From contig JACVTC010000211.1 in NCBI GenBank assembly GCA_016946835.1, positions 62,001-126,000 on the forward strand: a stretch of 64,000 bases of DNA, read 5' to 3'. This document shows, piece by piece, positions 63,474 through 64,000 of this stretch (positions within the stretch are counted from its first letter, which is position 1; every line of letters begins with the position of its first letter). This stretch comes from Neocallimastix lanati (nom. inval.). Its lineage: Eukaryota > Neocallimastigomycota > Neocallimastigomycetes > Neocallimastigales > Neocallimastigaceae. The notes beneath the pieces are model-generated. The model saw only the letters and a program-made list of their open reading frames with translations, searched no databases and was not told where the DNA came from. Position numbers and translations under genes: made by a program.

Positions 63474-63770
63474 TGTAAAAGGAGACACTAAAATAGATTA
63501 CAATAATAAAGACACAATAAATTTTATTTTATTAAAAAATTTTTATTAAAAATATATTTTATTAATATTTAATATTTATTAATAGTTATTTGTTCAATAA
63601 CAATTACATCGAGAAAAAAATGTGAAAAGTATCTTCTATTTATACTTTTCCTAAATACATTGATAATATATCATTTTATTTAAATTACATATATTTTAAT
63701 ATAAAACTATCCTAATGAATTTTATTAAATAATAAATTTATAAACTATAGTTAAATTTAGAAAAATATAA
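63474..63770 (-). repeat. LTR relic, inverted partner of 58790-59068
   Basis: The - strand copy contains the same tttaggaaaagtataaatag + aagatacttttcaca segment. Confidence 0.5.
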
Positions 63771-64000
63771 TTATTAAACTTAATACTAAATAATTAAAAT
63801 TAAGTATATTTATTATCTATTTATTATTTTCATATTATAAGTAAAGTCTTTATTTATTTTCGATTTAAAAACAATGTTAAAGGAGTCATGATTAAATTTT
63901 GAAACTTATTTTTCATAAAATAAATTATTAATTTATTTTGTTTTAAACTTTAATTAATTTATTTAAATTATTTTAAAAACAATAGTTTTCTCGGAATTAA
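63771..64000. other. A+T-rich DNA at window edge
   Basis: Nothing recognisable. Confidence 0.4.

Overview
The window is a repeat-rich, very A+T-rich eukaryotic nuclear segment. The best guess is an anaerobic gut fungus (Neocallimastigomycota). This is inferred from the extreme A+T content, (TAAAA)n satellites, chromodomain-bearing Ty3/gypsy and Ty1/copia elements, FLYWCH-type MULE transposases, and above all a local array of genes pairing a 'predicted AAA-ATPase' domain with a PD-(D/E)XK nuclease domain. As I recall, that pair is common in anaerobic bacteria and expanded in gut fungi. No ordinary housekeeping gene, tRNA gene or rRNA gene was found.

Layout. 1-8850: two MULE (Mutator-like) DNA-transposon copies on the + strand. 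The second sits between ~300-bp inverted repeats and shares that interval with a 2.2-kb (TAAAA)n satellite that has higher-order structure. 8849-19563: four + strand AAA-ATPase/nuclease copies. One is a 5'-truncated copy, one an old/young chimera, one nearly intact with a single A-run slip, and one has a nonsense codon and a lost 3' end. They alternate with a dispersed repeat family (called R here) and a decayed C-terminal relic. 20090-39692: an inverted stretch of the same satellite, split by a Ty1/copia element (copia-A). Copia-A is itself split by a chromodomain Ty3/gypsy element (gypsy-1) and, in its 3' LTR, by a second copia element (copia-B). 39851-48335: the - strand counterpart, with a decayed MULE, an orphan AAA promoter, R copies, one intact AAA-ATPase/nuclease gene (44184-45962, 592 aa) and an old pseudogene. 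48340-56133: a solo gypsy-1 LTR split by a very young Ty3/gypsy element (gypsy-2), all inside a decayed LINE. 56139-64000: LINE and gypsy fossils, a small inverted-repeat element, an inverted pair of LTR relics, a copia-type LTR with its primer-binding site, and featureless A+T-rich DNA.

How the parts fit. The one gene that looks functional is the AAA-ATPase/nuclease at 44184-45962. Its relatives, their promoters (which share a TACGTAA...TTACGTA near-palindrome about 300 bp upstream of the ATG) and the R repeats have duplicated together in both orientations. Transposons then fragmented the array. Most other content is mobile-element debris whose nesting order can be read directly from LTR pairs and target-site duplications. 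The most unusual molecular observation is that the copia-type elements carry primer-binding sites matching the 5' half of a tRNA-Lys(CUU), ending in its anticodon loop, rather than a tRNA 3' end.
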